Part shown: positions 40,073-50,416 of the stretch, one piece after another
Layout: every line of letters starts with the position of its first letter
How positions within the stretch are numbered: position 1 is the first letter of the stretch
Assembly: GCA_012267415.1 (NCBI GenBank)
Contig: JAAXGN010000115.1
Location: 1 to 64,000, forward strand
DNA length: 64,000 nt
Origin: Candidatus Poribacteria bacterium
GTDB taxonomy: Bacteria; Poribacteria; WGA-4E; WGA-3G
Reading direction: 5' to 3'
Notes under the pieces: model-generated
The model's database searches: none
What the model was told of the DNA's origin: nothing
Seen by the model: only the letters and a program-made list of their open reading frames with translations
Made by a program: the position numbers and the translations under genes

Positions 40073-40825
40073 TTAATTCCTTATTCCTGCCGCTTGTAAC
40101 TGTTCCGCTGACATATCCTGTATACTCGCACGACCCGTAACGCCTTCAACTGTAATTGCTACCACCTGTTCTCTAAGGTTTTGAAGGTAGATTACGGTGT
40201 CTTGTGATGTAGAAGTCGGCGTAAAATATACGAACCCTGCACCTGTCGTTACTTCCTGGGTTGTCCCACCGAAAGTCGTAGTCATTGAAGGTATAGTTAT
40301 CCTTTCAGTGAGTGATTGCGGGACACCCATGACACCGCCTGTTCGGGAAACGGGGGCCTGTTGATTGTTTGTAGTAGGTGTGTTTGCCGTTCTCCCCGCA
40401 GAAGCCATCGGATTTTGCGTATTGAAAGTTTCGCTTGAAGCTAACCAGTATCTGTTCCCTGTTAGATCAAATACGACAAGGTGTGTATGCCGTTCTGTAA
40501 TCGCCATGTCACGAGCAAATGTGAAAGTATCAACGATTTTCTGTGCAGCAGTCCGGAGTCTTCTTGATGCTGCAAATCCGCGCAAGGCAGGCATTGAAAT
40601 AGTCGTCAAGATGGAGATGATGATTAAAACCAGCATGATCTCCATCATGCTAAAACCGGACGCACCACTTAATCCTCTCCGCTTACATATCTGTGTGATA
40701 TGACACCAGATCCCTGTGCGGGTTTTTATCAGGGATGAATGTGTGTATTGGGTTTTAATCTGTCGCTCCCTCTGCGATAAAGTTAGTAATATCCGCATCA
40801 AAGTCAACACCTCCCAGTTTACCAT
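40073..40825 (-). CDS. gspH: Type II secretion pseudopilin H
   Basis: SGFSMMEIMLVLIIISILTTISMPALRGFAASRRLRTAAQKIVDTFTFARDMAITERHTHLVVFD. True start uncertain (ORF opens inside gspG). Confidence 0.82.
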   Translation of the reverse strand: MVNWEVLTLMRILLTLSQRERQIKTQYTHSSLIKTRTGIWCHITQICKRRGLSGASGFSMMEIMLVLIIISILTTISMPALRGFAASRRLRTAAQKIVDTFTFARDMAITERHTHLVVFDLTGNRYWLASSETFNTQNPMASAGRTANTPTTNNQQAPVSRTGGVMGVPQSLTERITIPSMTTTFGGTTQEVTTGAGFVYFTPTSTSQDTVIYLQNLREQVVAITVEGVTGRASIQDMSAEQLQAAGIRN

Positions 40826-41207
40826 CTCTACCGTAGGAGATCAGGTCAAAATCGTATCCATAATTGTTGCTTGGTGTCACATAGACGTAAGCATTTCCCC
40901 ACGGATCATTTGTAATCTCTTGTGTTAAATAGGGACCACTCCAGTTCGGTGGTTCAGGATTCGGAGCACGCCACAACGCATTTAAACCCTGTTCCGTCGT
41001 AGGATACTGGCCAACTTCAGTTGCATAGAGCTGTAGTGCTGTGGATAGATTACTTATTTCTATTTTTGCTTTTGAGACATTTGCTTTTTGAGGTGCATTG
41101 ATAATCCTTGGCGCAATAAATGCCGCCAAAATACCCAAAATAACGATAACAATCGTCAATTCAATCAGTGTTAATCCTGATTCGTCCTTTTTAAACTGCT
41201 TTAACAT
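40755..41207 (-). CDS. gspG: Type II secretion major pseudopilin G
   Basis: SGLTLIELTIVIVILGILAAFIAPRII, YPTTEQGLNALWRAPNPEPPNWSGPYL, DPWGNAYVY, DLISYGRDGKLGG. Confidence 0.95.
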   Translation of the reverse strand: MLKQFKKDESGLTLIELTIVIVILGILAAFIAPRIINAPQKANVSKAKIEISNLSTALQLYATEVGQYPTTEQGLNALWRAPNPEPPNWSGPYLTQEITNDPWGNAYVYVTPSNNYGYDFDLISYGRDGKLGGVDFDADITNFIAEGATD

Positions 41208-41307
41208 TTTGATTAACTCCTTTTAGTATCTGTCAATTTTATGTCTAGTGCTTAGTCAAGTGTTATTTGATGGAACTAAAAAGTCGGGAATCGGAGTTCA
41301 AATCAAC

Positions 41308-41383
41308 GGTATGAATGCCATTTAGGCATTCACCGCCTACAATAAACAGATTCTGTAGGAGCGATCTCCGAATCGCGACCTAC
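41308..41383. repeat. Two GTAG/CTAC palindromes in a compound intergenic repeat
   Basis: ggtatgaatgccatttaggcattcaccgcctac (41308-41340) and gtaggagcgatctccgaatcgcgacctac (41355-41383). Modules recur rearranged at 63640-63750. Confidence 0.8.
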
Positions 41384-41494
41384 AATAGTCTTTTTACCAA
41401 ATAGACACTTCTCATTTCTATAATTAGACAAGCAACTAATCTAATAGTTTAAAGAACTTCGTATATACTGCCTTCATACATACCGGGAAATGTC

Positions 41495-42718
41495 CTAACT
41501 ACCTATAACATTTTGTGCTTCAAATATCGGCAGAATCATCGCTACAGCAATAAACCCGATGAGCAAACCCATAATCAGAATAACTAATGGACTTATAGAA
41601 CTGGTTAACCTTTCAAGACTCTTCTTGATCTCCATATCATAATACTCGGATAACTTTGACAACATGGTGACAGGTTCTCCAGATTCCTCACCAACTGCAA
41701 TCATGTGTGTCACAAGTGAAGGAAAATCTTTACTTTCTCCTAATTCCCGTGAAAGTGTTGACCCTTGTTCCACCTCTCTTTCAGCATTGGCTACGATATT
41801 ACTGTAGACTCTGTTCCCAATAGTATCTTTTACCACTTGTAAGGCGGGTAGCATACGTACACCGTTCTCTAAGAGTGTTGCCATGGTCCGTGTAAAACGG
41901 ACAATAGCAAATGTACTAAAGACCGGACCAACAAGTGGTATTTTGAGTTTGATGCGATCTAACATTATCTTCCCAGTTTCTGTTTTAAGATACTGTCTCA
42001 GTGCTGTTCCTATAACAGCAGCTCCCAGCAATCCAACCCACCAATACGCAGCAAATGTATCTGAAATACCAATTAAAATCAGTGTGGGTAAAGGGAGTTC
42101 ACTATCAAACTCAAGAAACATCTCCGTGAACTTCGGGATAACAAGGATCATGAGTACGATAATAGCTGTAATCATCAGACCAAAGAGTATGGCAGGATAG
42201 AAAAGTGCTGAAACAACCTGGTTTTTGAGGACCCGTTGTCGTTCAGCAAACTCGGCAAGTCGTTCTAAAACTTCTCCCAGGACACCACCTGCTTCACCAG
42301 CCTTTACCATATTGACATAGAGCTCAGAAAATACTTTAGGGTGTTGTGCCAATGCATCATTAAAGGTCGCCCCGTGTTCAACGTCATGTTTAACCTGCGC
42401 GACGATCTTATGCAACTCTGGATTGCTTATCTGTTCTAATGTAACCTCTAAAGAACGGGGGAGTGCGACGTGTGCATTTACTAGGGCTGCTAATTGATAG
42501 GTAAAAAACTCAACCTCAGCAGATTTAATTCGGCGCGTGCCGACACTGAAAATACGTTTCGCTTTCGTTTCAAGTGCTTCACCCTCTTCTACAACGTCTG
42601 TTGCCCAATACCCCATCTGTTGCAAATTCGCGATAAGTTCCGCACGGGAATCCGCTTCTAATGTACTATTGATCCTTTGACCAGTCTGGGTTACGGCTTC
42701 ATACTGATATCTCGGCAT
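41495..42718 (-). CDS. gspF: Type II secretion inner-membrane protein F
   Basis: VEFFTYQLAALVNAHVALPRSLEVTLEQ, FSELYVNMVKAGEAGGVLGEVLERLAEFAERQ, MIAVGEESGEPVTMLSKLSEYYD. Confidence 0.95.
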   Translation of the reverse strand: MPRYQYEAVTQTGQRINSTLEADSRAELIANLQQMGYWATDVVEEGEALETKAKRIFSVGTRRIKSAEVEFFTYQLAALVNAHVALPRSLEVTLEQISNPELHKIVAQVKHDVEHGATFNDALAQHPKVFSELYVNMVKAGEAGGVLGEVLERLAEFAERQRVLKNQVVSALFYPAILFGLMITAIIVLMILVIPKFTEMFLEFDSELPLPTLILIGISDTFAAYWWVGLLGAAVIGTALRQYLKTETGKIMLDRIKLKIPLVGPVFSTFAIVRFTRTMATLLENGVRMLPALQVVKDTIGNRVYSNIVANAEREVEQGSTLSRELGESKDFPSLVTHMIAVGEESGEPVTMLSKLSEYYDMEIKKSLERLTSSISPLVILIMGLLIGFIAVAMILPIFEAQNVIGS

Positions 42719-42771
42719 GTCTTTTCTCTCATTGTAAGTCTACTCTGTTTATGGTGAATTGATGCCTTCAA

Positions 42772-44679
42772 CTATTGTGCACTGATGCTACTATCCGTCC
42801 CAAACTCAGAACCGGTTCGCAAATGCCCAGTGTTCTCATCTTCATAGTCGTAAGCATCTTCCTGAGTCAACCGTAGAACTTCATCAACGGTTGTATGTCC
42901 AGCAACTACCTTTTGCCATCCATCTTCACGTAGGCTCTTCATTCCTAACTTGACAGCAAGTTGTCTGAGTTCACTGGTTGAGGCTTGCTTGAGTGCTAAA
43001 GCTCGCATCTCCTCGGTCATAAATAAGACTTCAAATATTCCAATCCTACCTCTATAACCGCGTCCACGACACTCTTTACATCCATCATCGTTTGCGCGGG
43101 GGATCCTAAGATCTGTAGGTATGTTGACACCGTTAGATCTAAACAGAACACTGATTTCCTCTGCCGATGGTGTATACATTGTGCAGCATGCTTTACAGAC
43201 TCGACGTGCTAAACGTTGTGCAATGATACCTTCAACTGTTGACGTAACTAAGTACGGTTCAACACCCATATCAATAAGACGTGTTATAGCACCGGGAGCA
43301 TCGTTCGTGTGCAACGTACTGAATACAAGGTGTCCTGTAAGGGATGTGTGTATCGCCATTTCTGCTGTTTCTTCATCACGAATCTCTCCGACTAATACCT
43401 TATCAGGGTCCTGTCGTAATATGTGCCGTAAACCGTTGGCAAATGTAAAACCAATCTCAGGGTTGACCTGGATTTGATTGATACCTTCCAGTTCATATTC
43501 CACAGGATCCTCAAGCGTAATGATTTTGACTTCAGGTGTATTGATCTCTTTCAAACATGCATACAGAGATGTCGTCTTACCACTTCCAGTGGGACCTGTC
43601 GCAAGGATAATCCCGTGAGGTTTATGTATCATCCGTTGAAATAGGTCATAGTTTTCATCGGTAAGTCCAAGCTGTGTCAAACCGAATTCAATAGACTGTC
43701 TGTCAAGAATACGCAGCACGACACTTTCACTATGCTGTGTAGCAACGGTAGGTACAGTAGATACACGTAGGTCAATTTGACGTCTCCCTAAACTACCAAT
43801 CTCCGTGTTGATTTTACCATCCTGTGGTAAACGACGTTCTGCCACATCCATATCTGCCATAATCTTAATACGTGATGTAATCGCAGACTGCAGGTATGCG
43901 GGGGGTTGCTCTTGGTCTTCCAAAACACCATCAACGCGGAAACGAATCTTCAATTCTTCTGGATAAGGTTCAATGTGTATATCACTTGCTCCTGCCCGCA
44001 CAGCATCAATAATCATCTGTGATACCGCATCAACGACTGTCGGGTCTTCGGTTAAGTCCCTTTCATCAATTCCGAAGTCTTCAATGCTTGCACGTTCAAT
44101 TGTAGAGGCTGCACCAACAGGACCTTTAATACCGGCACTCAGAAGTGATGCTGCATCCCTACCGTAAGACCTTACAATCGCTTCTGAAATATCATCTTCG
44201 TCTGCAATTCGAAGATCAATTTCGCACTCCGTCACATAACCTATCTCATCAATCAGCACAATGTCGTTAATATCTGCGATGGCTACAGTCAAGACATTAC
44301 CATCCAACCTAACAGGAACGACTTTATTTCTATATGCAAAACTCGGAGGCACTTTATTGAGGGCATCCTCCTCTGGATTCAGGTCCTCAAGATGCATGAT
44401 AGACGTGCCAGATTCACGACCCTTTTTAGCAAGTTCCAATACCTTAGGAGAGACATACTCATTAAGGATTTCTTCCTCAGATTCACCTGCCTGTTCAATC
44501 TCTTCCAAAATCTGTCTATAACTTTCCGAATCGGAATCAGCAGATTGATCTGATTGGATCGGTTTTTTGACCCATCCTTCAAGGATCTTTTCATGGATTT
44601 CTTGGTAAACTTCATCAGAAATTAGGTTAGCATCTCTCAATACATCGACCAACGATTTTTTCGGTGCTGCTCCATACAT
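42772..44679 (-). CDS. gspE: Type II secretion ATPase E
   Basis: GIILATGPTGSGKTTSLYACLKEI, IITLEDPVEYELEGINQIQVNPEIGFTFANGLRHILRQDPDKVLVGEIRDEETAEMAIHTSLTGHLVFSTLHTNDA; tetracysteine CKACC...CKEC. Confidence 0.96.
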   Translation of the reverse strand: MYGAAPKKSLVDVLRDANLISDEVYQEIHEKILEGWVKKPIQSDQSADSDSESYRQILEEIEQAGESEEEILNEYVSPKVLELAKKGRESGTSIMHLEDLNPEEDALNKVPPSFAYRNKVVPVRLDGNVLTVAIADINDIVLIDEIGYVTECEIDLRIADEDDISEAIVRSYGRDAASLLSAGIKGPVGAASTIERASIEDFGIDERDLTEDPTVVDAVSQMIIDAVRAGASDIHIEPYPEELKIRFRVDGVLEDQEQPPAYLQSAITSRIKIMADMDVAERRLPQDGKINTEIGSLGRRQIDLRVSTVPTVATQHSESVVLRILDRQSIEFGLTQLGLTDENYDLFQRMIHKPHGIILATGPTGSGKTTSLYACLKEINTPEVKIITLEDPVEYELEGINQIQVNPEIGFTFANGLRHILRQDPDKVLVGEIRDEETAEMAIHTSLTGHLVFSTLHTNDAPGAITRLIDMGVEPYLVTSTVEGIIAQRLARRVCKACCTMYTPSAEEISVLFRSNGVNIPTDLRIPRANDDGCKECRGRGYRGRIGIFEVLFMTEEMRALALKQASTSELRQLAVKLGMKSLREDGWQKVVAGHTTVDEVLRLTQEDAYDYEDENTGHLRTGSEFGTDSSISAQ

Positions 44680-44780
44680 ACTATTTTATTCCCTTGTATA
44701 ACGTTTAGATTGCTTTTGTACGTAATAAAACCAAACTCTAAAATCAGAATCGCATTTGTTATATCATTCATACAGTCATG

Positions 44781-44837
44781 GTAGGTGCGATTTCCTAATC
44801 CACATCATCCACGGTAGGTGCGATTTCCTAATCGCAC
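44781..44837. repeat. Tandem direct copies of the GTAGGTGCGATTTCCTAATC module
   Basis: gtaggtgcgatttcctaatc (44781-44800) and gtaggtgcgatttcctaatcgcac (44814-44837). Confidence 0.8.
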
Positions 44838-45051
44838 TGAACATTTTGCTGTTACTTGACACTTTTTGACGATAAAAGTAGCAAATTAGTTTATTCAAAC
44901 CGTCTATGTGACTTAAGACAATACTAATAGATAATAGTTCGTTTCTAAACAAAAAAGCCGTCTCAAAACCGTTTTTCACAGACTAATTCGGATATATGAA
45001 ATTAAATCTTCATTTTTTTTACAAATTTATGCTTTTTTTTAAACTATTTGC

Positions 45052-45081
45052 TTGACAAAACGTTATAGTATAATGTATTAT
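45052..45081 (+). promoter_or_regulatory. Sigma-70-type promoter for the sigma factor gene
   Basis: TTGACA at 45052-45057, 18 nt spacer, TATTAT at 45076-45081, about 50 nt upstream of the start codon. Confidence 0.6.
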
Positions 45082-45130
45082 AACTTTTTGGCAGATTATT
45101 ACGAAATTTTATCACAAGGAGAGGAGAAGA

Positions 45131-46093
45131 ATGGAAACCGAGTTTTTCGGTGACAGTGAAGACATCAATGAAGCCGGCACATACATAGATGAAGTATATC
45201 CGGAGGATACCGAAGATGCAAACGACTATAAGAGTAGTGATAGAACTGCTCTTACCAGTTGGCTAAGAAGTGTAGCGGGACACCGACTGCTAACACGCGA
45301 AGAAGAAGTTGAATTGGCTAAACGAATTGAAACCGGTGATACCACCGCACGAGATGAATTAGTGCAAGCAAATTTGCGCCTCGTCATCTCTATCGCTGTA
45401 AGGTATCAGGGAAACAAGGTACCTCTTGAAGACCTAATACAAGAAGGAAATATCGGTCTTATCAAGGCTGCTGGCAAATTCGATTATCGGAAGGGTTTTA
45501 AGTTTAGCACTTACGCTATCTGGTGGATTAAACAATCTATCATGCGAACGCTTGATAATTTCGCACGTTCAATCCGCTTGCCTGCTTATGTCGTCGCAAA
45601 GATGAATAAGTTTGACGCTACCCACGCAACTTTGTGTCAAGAATTGCAGCGGGAACCCACGCGGGCTGAGATCGCTGAGGCACTTGATCTAACAATTCAA
45701 CAAGTGGAAGAGATCCTTGCATTCAATGCTGATACCATCTCAATGGATCTACCGCTTGGGGATGATCGCTCTCGGTCAGCCGCAACATTAGGTGATCTCA
45801 TTGAAGACCCTGCTTCCTCATCTGAAGATGGGGAAATAGAGAAAATAATCACACACGATCTGGTAGAGCAATTTCTTAGCAAACTCTCGGAACGCGAACA
45901 ACAAGTATTGATAATGCGTTACGGACTCGACGATGGCGAACGAAAAACGCTCCGTGAAATCGGAGATGCACTCGACGTCACACGTGAACGAATCCGACAA
46001 CTAGAAATCTACGCAATTTCGCAGCTAAGCAACCTTTACAACGAAATGGGTGAATTCCGGGCTGAGTATACGGCTGATAAAACAGCTGCTTAG
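45131..46093 (+). CDS. RNA polymerase sigma-70 family factor (RpoD/SigA-like)
   Basis: LTREEEVELAKRIETGDTTARDELVQANLRLVISIAVRYQGNKVPLEDLIQEGNIGLIKAAGKFDYRKGFKFSTYAIWWIKQSIMRTL; region 4 LREIGDALDVTRERIRQLE. Confidence 0.95.
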   Translation: METEFFGDSEDINEAGTYIDEVYPEDTEDANDYKSSDRTALTSWLRSVAGHRLLTREEEVELAKRIETGDTTARDELVQANLRLVISIAVRYQGNKVPLEDLIQEGNIGLIKAAGKFDYRKGFKFSTYAIWWIKQSIMRTLDNFARSIRLPAYVVAKMNKFDATHATLCQELQREPTRAEIAEALDLTIQQVEEILAFNADTISMDLPLGDDRSRSAATLGDLIEDPASSSEDGEIEKIITHDLVEQFLSKLSEREQQVLIMRYGLDDGERKTLREIGDALDVTRERIRQLEIYAISQLSNLYNEMGEFRAEYTADKTAA

Positions 46094-46131
46094 TTCCATA
46101 CACCCTAAGGACCTATTCACAAAGGGGAACT

Positions 46132-46746
46132 ATGAAGAACCTATTCAAGAAAATCGCACGATCTGATACGTCTATTTTGGACATAACAGATACTGCGAAG
46201 GAAAAAATTCAATCTGTCATTGAAGCTGAAGAAGTTCATGTTGAAGGATTGCGCATTAGCATTGAAGGACGATCTGCTACTGCTTTTCAATATAGCCTCG
46301 GTTTGGCTACTGAACCAGAACCAGATGACATTGTCATGGATACAGGCTCTTTTAAGGTTCTCATTGATGCCAAAAGTGCAGATGACCTTAAAGGAGCTGT
46401 GATCGACTATGTCGAAGACCTGAACTCAAGCGGATTCAAAATTGACAACCCGAATACACCAACATGGGACAATCCGAAAGCACAGAAAATTCAAGAACTG
46501 ATTGATGAACGGATTAACCCCGCTGTCGCAGCACACGGGGGACAGATTGAACTGTTAAACGTGGAAGATGATGCTATCTATATACACATGGGCGGCGGAT
46601 GTCAGGGATGCGGCATGGCAAATGCTACATTAAAACATGGTATAGAAGCAATGATTCAAGAAGAATTTCCTGAAATCAAACACGTCATTGATACAACTGA
46701 CCATGCATCCGGAACAAATCCATACTACGCACCCGCTCAAGGGTAA
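46132..46746 (+). CDS. nfuA: Fe-S cluster biogenesis protein NfuA-like
   Basis: N-terminal A-type-like domain plus NifU C-terminal domain INPAVAAHGGQIELLNVEDDAIYIHMGGGCQGCGMANATLKHGIE (CxxC). Confidence 0.88.
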   Translation: MKNLFKKIARSDTSILDITDTAKEKIQSVIEAEEVHVEGLRISIEGRSATAFQYSLGLATEPEPDDIVMDTGSFKVLIDAKSADDLKGAVIDYVEDLNSSGFKIDNPNTPTWDNPKAQKIQELIDERINPAVAAHGGQIELLNVEDDAIYIHMGGGCQGCGMANATLKHGIEAMIQEEFPEIKHVIDTTDHASGTNPYYAPAQG

Positions 46747-46777
46747 AAGAAAGATCGTTGGCTTAAACAATCCTGTT

Positions 46778-47773
46778 TTAGCCAACTTTTCTAATTTCTG
46801 CCCCAGTGTTGTTAGCACTTGCCACGAAACAATTACCACCATTCGGTAATGAAGAAAGAAAGTTCTCAGTTTTTCGTTTCAACTTTCCAATATCCTCGCT
46901 GAGAGCACAAATTGCGGGACCCCAACTACTCACACCCGCACCTAAGGCACCATTCTCCTTCAAAAAATCAACCGTGTGTTGTAATTCTACACCCTGGGCA
47001 TCAATCTCTACTCTTTTCCAACCAAACGTCTGAATCTCGTTTAATACCTTCCCAAAACTAAGCATATCTTTATCAATCACTGCAGGTAGTATCTGTAGTA
47101 ACAACAGATGTGACAACCTCGGTGCTACTGATGCAGGTTGCGGACATAACCTTCGGAACAGGTCCAGTTCTGCCTCCCCATAGATACGAGAACAGTTCGG
47201 CAAGACGATGAGAAGAGGAACATCTGGAAAATCGTATCGCAACAAGATAGGGGGAGGCGCAATGTTTCCTGCCGCAGAAGATGGTAGAAAAGACGACTTC
47301 TCTTCAGGATACTTGTGCCCACCATCAACGATAAAACCACCACGTTCAAACGCCGCTATACCAATGCCAGATGTACCACCACGACCGACAGCAATAGCAA
47401 GTTCAGTGACACTTAGATTAAGATCGTATAGCATGTTAACAGCAGACGCAATTCCGAGAGAAAGTTGTGTCCCGGAACCGAAACCGCAATGCGTAGGAAC
47501 CTCGGAGGTGAATCGTAGTTTGAGACCGGGAAATCGGTAGGTTGTCTGTAGGTTTTTTAGGATGGATGTTGCGCGTTCACGATAGTTTTTTGACTCTACA
47601 AGAATGTCATCGGCAGGTTCTGCTAAAATCTCAAACTTAGGTTCATTGATCGCTAAGCCGAATCCACCATCAATACGGCCCAGTTGACCATTTAGGTCAA
47701 TCAGCGAGAAGTGTAACCGAGAAGGAGTCGTAATATGGATACGTTCTCTGGATGGATTAGTTTCGCCTTTCAT
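46778..47773 (-). CDS. Beta-ribofuranosylaminobenzene 5'-phosphate synthase (beta-RFAP synthase)-like GHMP kinase superfamily protein
   Basis: [90 protein letters not shown]. Confidence 0.85.
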   Translation of the reverse strand: MKGETNPSRERIHITTPSRLHFSLIDLNGQLGRIDGGFGLAINEPKFEILAEPADDILVESKNYRERATSILKNLQTTYRFPGLKLRFTSEVPTHCGFGSGTQLSLGIASAVNMLYDLNLSVTELAIAVGRGGTSGIGIAAFERGGFIVDGGHKYPEEKSSFLPSSAAGNIAPPPILLRYDFPDVPLLIVLPNCSRIYGEAELDLFRRLCPQPASVAPRLSHLLLLQILPAVIDKDMLSFGKVLNEIQTFGWKRVEIDAQGVELQHTVDFLKENGALGAGVSSWGPAICALSEDIGKLKRKTENFLSSLPNGGNCFVASANNTGAEIRKVG

Positions 47774-48437
47774 CTCGCTCTATGAGACCATCACGTATAT
47801 GAAGCACGCGGTGTGCATGTTCAGCAACCTCGGGTTCATGCGTAACCATAATGATCGTATTACCTTCATCATTTAGACGGTCAAAGATAGCCAAGATCTC
47901 AGCACCTGAACGTGTATCTAAGTTACCCGTCGGTTCATCGGCAAATACGAGAGACGGATTATTCACAAGTGCACGCGCAATCGCAACACGTTGAACCTGT
48001 CCACCAGAAAGCTCTGTAGATTTATGGTCCACTCGGTCCGCCAAACCGACTGCTTCCAAAGACTCAAATGCCCTACGTTTCCGTTCTTTACGTCCTAATC
48101 CTGAGTAAATGAGCGGAAGTTCAACATTATGGAGCGCGCTCGTTCTCGGTAATAAGTTAAACGATTGAAACACAAAACCGATCTTCTTATTGCGGATGTC
48201 TGCTAAACGATTGTCCGACAGTTTTCCTACCTCTTCTCCTTCAAGAAAGTATTCACCTGCAGTCGGTGTTGCCAAACATCCTAAGATATCCATCATAGTG
48301 GATTTACCAGAACCAGACGGTCCCATTATTGCGATAAACTCACCCGGTTCAACTGTGAAAGTCACCCCACGCAGCGCATGAACCTGTACATCACCCATCT
48401 CATAAATTTTTGTTATGTCTTTGACATCAATTAACAT
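47757..48437 (-). CDS. ABC transporter ATP-binding protein (MacB/LolD-type)
   Basis: [80 protein letters not shown]. Confidence 0.95.
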   Translation of the reverse strand: MLIDVKDITKIYEMGDVQVHALRGVTFTVEPGEFIAIMGPSGSGKSTMMDILGCLATPTAGEYFLEGEEVGKLSDNRLADIRNKKIGFVFQSFNLLPRTSALHNVELPLIYSGLGRKERKRRAFESLEAVGLADRVDHKSTELSGGQVQRVAIARALVNNPSLVFADEPTGNLDTRSGAEILAIFDRLNDEGNTIIMVTHEPEVAEHAHRVLHIRDGLIERDERRN

Positions 48438-48448
48438 ATTAGTATCTC

Positions 48449-50416
48449 TTATTTCTTATTCTCACCTTCACCTTTGGTTAATTCCATCATAGAAGGAACA
48501 AATACACGATCCCCCTCTTTTAATCCAGCTAAAACTTGAAAATGTGTATTGTTTCTTCTCCCTACGGTTATATGCGTTTTGACACCCCTCTCCTCACCTT
48601 TTTTCTTTGATGATTCTCCAGTGTCGAGTTTTACAAAATGCTTACGTTGACTCGCTATCTCTGCTTCTATACCTGAAATTTGTTTGCCATTAGATAGAAC
48701 AAGTGAAATCTCAGTTGGACCAGGACGCATACCTTTAGGGGTTTCGTCAAAAAGCAGTTCAAGGTTCCGACGGGTCTCCTTCGGTAGTACTTTCGTCACT
48801 TGTGCGGAAAACTGGGTACCAATCAGATTCTGGATTTTCAACTTCTGTCCTTGTTGAAACTGTCCAAGACCAGTCTGTTCCAATGTAGCCTTAACAGTAA
48901 ACACCTCTGGACTTAATACCGCTGCTATCGGAATTTGAAGTATATCAGGTTCTTCAAAGACGATTATATCTATATCCGCTGACATACCGGGCTTCAGTTC
49001 ATATTCTTCGTCTGGTTGCTCTACCTCTATTTCCACTTCAAATGTAATCACAGCATTTCCACCGGATTGACCGCGTTGTGTGGAACTTGGAGAGATGTCA
49101 CTCACTTTACCTTGGAAGACTTTATTCCGATAACTATCCACCCTAATTTCAACCCGTTGTCCCTCTGTAATTCTGCCAATCTCAACCTGATTGATCTGGG
49201 TTCTAACAATCATCTGCGTTAGGTCAGCAATACGCATGATTGCCTCTCCCCGGGAAAACGCCGATCTACCTGAAGTGATAATCTCCCCCTCTTCAACGGA
49301 AAGACGTGTAACAGTGCCAGACATTGGTGCAGTTACAGTTGTCCATTCATACCGCTCCTGCTGAGATTTGAGGCGACTTTCTGCTTGAAGTAGATTCGCT
49401 TGCGCGCTGACTTTAGAGTGTTTAGTTAAGGCTTTCTCTTCCTCAGTCGTTTCCTCTGTCTGTTTCAGGCGTGTCCGTGCGTTTTCTAAATCCGCTTTTA
49501 ACTGCTTCTCCTGCGCATCTTGTGATGCTTTGACTGTCTCTACATTCTTTTTGTTTAAGGCAAGTGTCGCTTCTCTACTCTTAATCGCTTCACGCATGGC
49601 ATTGATGCTTTCTCCCCGTGATTTAATGGTTTCTTTCTGTGATTCTACCTCTTTCTGTGAAGTCTCATATTGCGTTTTAGTCGAAGCAAACTGTTTCTCT
49701 GATTGTTCTAAAGTCTGTTTAGATATCAACTCTTGTTCAAATAACTCAGTATTGCGCTCATGTTCTGACTTCGCCGTCTGAAATGATATTTGAGTTGATT
49801 CAACACTTGCCTTAGCACGATCCAGGGTAAGGTTTGCCTGTGTTAATGAAATTTCTTCTTGTTTCAATGATATTTGATCACGGTTCAGTAGGTTCTGTGT
49901 CGTTGCAACAAGTGTTTCTGCCTCATTGATGCGTTGCTGTCTGTTAACAGCGAAAGATTGTAGAGACGCTTCAGCTTTGGCTACTGCGTTCTGTGCTTGA
50001 AGTAGATCACTTTGTTCTCGCTGATCCGCAATTTTTATGCGAAGGTCCGCTTGTTCAAGCTCCGCCAAGCGAGCGTCACGGTACGCTTCCGCTTGTCGTT
50101 TGTCTTCTAATATCTGTTTAGCATCAATTTTCATCAAGGGTTGTCCCTCCTCGACCAAATCACTTTCCTCAACCATGATATCTGTGATCTCTCCCTCTAC
50201 ATTTGACCTAACATCTACTTCAATGCGTGAACGGAGACTACCAGATTCCTGTATTTTTACACGAAAAGGTCCACGATGAACAACTTCTCTTTCGACCTCG
50301 TCATCATCCTTGTTGTTACTTCCATTGATACGGGTTGCACCAATAACCACTGCAGCGATAAGCAGGATCGCAACAGAACTTATCAGCACCCATTTTTTTC
50401 GGAATAATTTCATCAT
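48449..50416 (-). CDS. HlyD/MacA-type periplasmic adaptor with extended coiled coil
   Basis: N-terminal [48 protein letters not shown], long Gln/Glu-rich coil, [38 protein letters not shown]. Confidence 0.9.
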   Translation of the reverse strand: MMKLFRKKWVLISSVAILLIAAVVIGATRINGSNNKDDDEVEREVVHRGPFRVKIQESGSLRSRIEVDVRSNVEGEITDIMVEESDLVEEGQPLMKIDAKQILEDKRQAEAYRDARLAELEQADLRIKIADQREQSDLLQAQNAVAKAEASLQSFAVNRQQRINEAETLVATTQNLLNRDQISLKQEEISLTQANLTLDRAKASVESTQISFQTAKSEHERNTELFEQELISKQTLEQSEKQFASTKTQYETSQKEVESQKETIKSRGESINAMREAIKSREATLALNKKNVETVKASQDAQEKQLKADLENARTRLKQTEETTEEEKALTKHSKVSAQANLLQAESRLKSQQERYEWTTVTAPMSGTVTRLSVEEGEIITSGRSAFSRGEAIMRIADLTQMIVRTQINQVEIGRITEGQRVEIRVDSYRNKVFQGKVSDISPSSTQRGQSGGNAVITFEVEIEVEQPDEEYELKPGMSADIDIIVFEEPDILQIPIAAVLSPEVFTVKATLEQTGLGQFQQGQKLKIQNLIGTQFSAQVTKVLPKETRRNLELLFDETPKGMRPGPTEISLVLSNGKQISGIEAEIASQRKHFVKLDTGESSKKKGEERGVKTHITVGRRNNTHFQVLAGLKEGDRVFVPSMMELTKGEGENKK

